A stretch of DNA of 64,000 nucleotides. It comes from Ignavibacteriales bacterium (GTDB lineage: Bacteria; Bacteroidota; Ignavibacteria; Ignavibacteriales; Ignavibacteriaceae). The position numbers were made by a program, and so were the translations under genes. The DNA lies in the NCBI GenBank assembly GCA_020061995.1, contig JAGUXE010000166.1:1-64000 (forward strand), read 5' to 3'. The notes beneath the pieces were generated by a model. That model was not told the origin of the DNA. It saw only the letters and a list, made by a program, of their open reading frames with translations, and made no database searches. This document shows, in pieces, positions 62,946-64,000 of this stretch. The stretch's first letter is position 1; every line of letters begins with the position of its first letter.

Positions 62946-64000
62946 CTTCTATTTTATTTTTAGGAATTTCAATTCTTATAGTTGTATTGAAGGTTGTATG
63001 AGGATTAGTTACGTAAATCTCACCTCCATAAAATTCGACAATATCTTTTACAATTTTTAAACCGAGCCCTGTTCCTACTAAACTTTCTACATCATTTCCA
63101 GAGTGATTTGCTGCAGATGTAGTTGTAAAAAAAGCATTAAAAATTAAATCCTCATTCTCTTTAGGGATTCCATCTCCATTGTCTGAAAACTCAAGAAAAA
63201 CATTTTTCTCATCTTTGCCACATCGGATAAATATCCTACCCTCTCTTTTTTTTCTAATTATAGCCTTTTGGGAATTAGTATACAGATTGAATAATATAGA
63301 TGCCCATTCTGAAGGGTGCATTGGAGTTGTAAATAAATCATACCCATCAAATACTGGCTTTTCTAATTTTATGTTTGCCCTTTTTAGATTATTATCTATA
63401 ACGATGGCGAAATCCTTAACAACATCTCTCAATTCTATAGGCTGAAGCTCGCGAATTACATTTCTAGATATAGCTTTATCAAAATATGAAGTATAAGATG
63501 TGAATGATTTAATATTGGTGCCTAATAATTCAATTCTTTCATAAACACCTTTAATGTCTTTTACTGCATTCTTTAAAAAACTTATTTCTGCATCAAATCC
63601 TGGTAAAAATCTTTGAATTTCGTGTATAAACTCACCTATTACCAAGCCAAGTCCAGCTAGGATTCTAAGCATATTATTTTCATCAATTAATGTTTGATTC
63701 TTCTTTTTTTCTTCATCTCGTGCCTTTTTAAACTCGTCAAAAATCAACTTTGCTTTATTCTTAGATTCATCCAAAACGGATTTGTTAGAAGGATCTTGCA
63801 TTGGTTTTTCCTCAGTAAAAAATTCCTCCAGTTGCTTTACAGCTCTATCCGCTTTTACTGTGGGATCTACTTCTTTTCTTCTAAAGTTTTTTTGAGATGC
63901 CGTTGCTTTTCTATCTCTCAATTCTGACACTTTGATAACTGCACTTATAATTGAGCGATAGACAAAATTTACTAATTCTTTAAGATGATTATTTTCAATC
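62938..64000 (-). CDS. Soluble GHKL-type sensor histidine kinase (partial, N-terminus outside window)
   Basis: The frame is open from position 62938 to the window edge, so the true start lies beyond 64000; a GTG at 63930 could be internal. Downstream of that GTG a coiled coil (about 60-90) precedes the candidate phospho-His in LVIGEFIHEIQRF, then HATPase with LFNLYTNSQKAI (N box), DNGDGIPKEN (G1), FNAFFTTTSA and GTGLGLKIVKDIVEFYGG (G2). No membrane segment is visible. The protein is thus cytoplasmic, unlike most bacterial two-component kinases. It overlaps the receiver gene by eight bases. Longer relatives in defence loci carry an additional N-terminal ATPase domain, which may be outside this window. 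Confidence 0.85.
   Translation of the reverse strand, partial: IENNHLKELVNFVYRSIISAVIKVSELRDRKATASQKNFRRKEVDPTVKADRAVKQLEEFFTEEKPMQDPSNKSVLDESKNKAKLIFDEFKKARDEEKKKNQTLIDENNMLRILAGLGLVIGEFIHEIQRFLPGFDAEISFLKNAVKDIKGVYERIELLGTNIKSFTSYTSYFDKAISRNVIRELQPIELRDVVKDFAIVIDNNLKRANIKLEKPVFDGYDLFTTPMHPSEWASILFNLYTNSQKAIIRKKREGRIFIRCGKDEKNVFLEFSDNGDGIPKENEDLIFNAFFTTTSAANHSGNDVESLVGTGLGLKIVKDIVEFYGGEIYVTNPHTTFNTTIRIEIPKNKIEDE

Noticed and set aside
59279..64000. The named defence system Detocs
   Set aside because: The kinase-receiver pair recalls Detocs, but a methyltransferase is present and the receiver has a long unknown output rather than a nucleotidase, so I cannot assign the name.
1..64000. tRNA genes, rRNA genes, CRISPR arrays, insertion sequences or prophage
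   Set aside because: No sequence with the expected arms, repeats, transposase or phage genes was seen by eye; a covariance or profile search could still find small elements.

Overview
This 64 kb window is AT-rich chromosomal DNA from a member of the Bacteroidota/FCB group. Ignavibacteria-like affiliation fits best. Two large secreted proteins end in type IX secretion (T9SS) sorting domains with the NPFNP motif. There is a DUF5686/carboxypeptidase-regulatory-like outer-membrane protein, a BshA bacillithiol enzyme, several Rcp1- and LytTR-type regulators, and promoters that resemble the Bacteroidota -33 TTG / -7 TAnnTTTG pattern. The taxon is inferred from gene content, not from an rRNA. I saw no tRNA, rRNA, CRISPR array, insertion sequence or recognisable replication origin.

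Layout. 1-4.7 kb (minus strand): a patatin-like outer-membrane phospholipase cut by the window edge, then the rpmH-rnpA-yidD-yidC cluster read from its own promoter. 4.7-8.4 kb (minus): NodU/TobZ-type carbamoyltransferase, SxtJ-like membrane protein, DUF5989 microprotein, a 50-residue basic microprotein and a probable glycosyltransferase. 8.5-15 kb: ugd, two small methyltransferases, a DUF423 protein, an OB-fold/CcmE-like anchored protein, uvrB and a stand-alone receiver. 15-21 kb: a DUF5686 outer-membrane protein whose start looks frameshifted, a 13-Asp-box T9SS cargo protein and a small beta-barrel-like protein. 21-24 kb: lysine-ketoglutarate reductase and saccharopine dehydrogenase as two adjacent genes. 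24-27 kb: a TPR-lipoprotein histidine kinase with a LytTR regulator. 27-33.5 kb: a TetR-controlled RND efflux operon with a visible operator, followed by a 61-bp nested palindrome. 33.7-39 kb: a PAS kinase, an Rcp1-like receiver and a receiver-PAS-GAF-PAS-PAS kinase. 39-52 kb: two secreted GH13 enzymes, an rRNA m5C methyltransferase, bshA, a heparinase II/III-like protein, a PfkB sugar kinase, an RmlD-like reductase and a T9SS metzincin protease.

The most interesting parts are at the right end. From 56.9 to 53.0 kb a tight minus-strand operon encodes two tandem ATP-grasp ligases, a GNAT acetyltransferase and a lysine 2,3-aminomutase. It looks like a route to an acetylated and/or peptide-linked beta-amino acid. 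recG follows upstream. From 64.0 to 59.3 kb a second overlapping operon encodes a soluble GHKL histidine kinase (open to the window edge), a receiver-domain protein with a large unknown output region, an unknown 235-residue protein and an N6-adenine DNA methyltransferase. This looks like a signalling-coupled DNA-modification or defence system that I cannot match to a named one.
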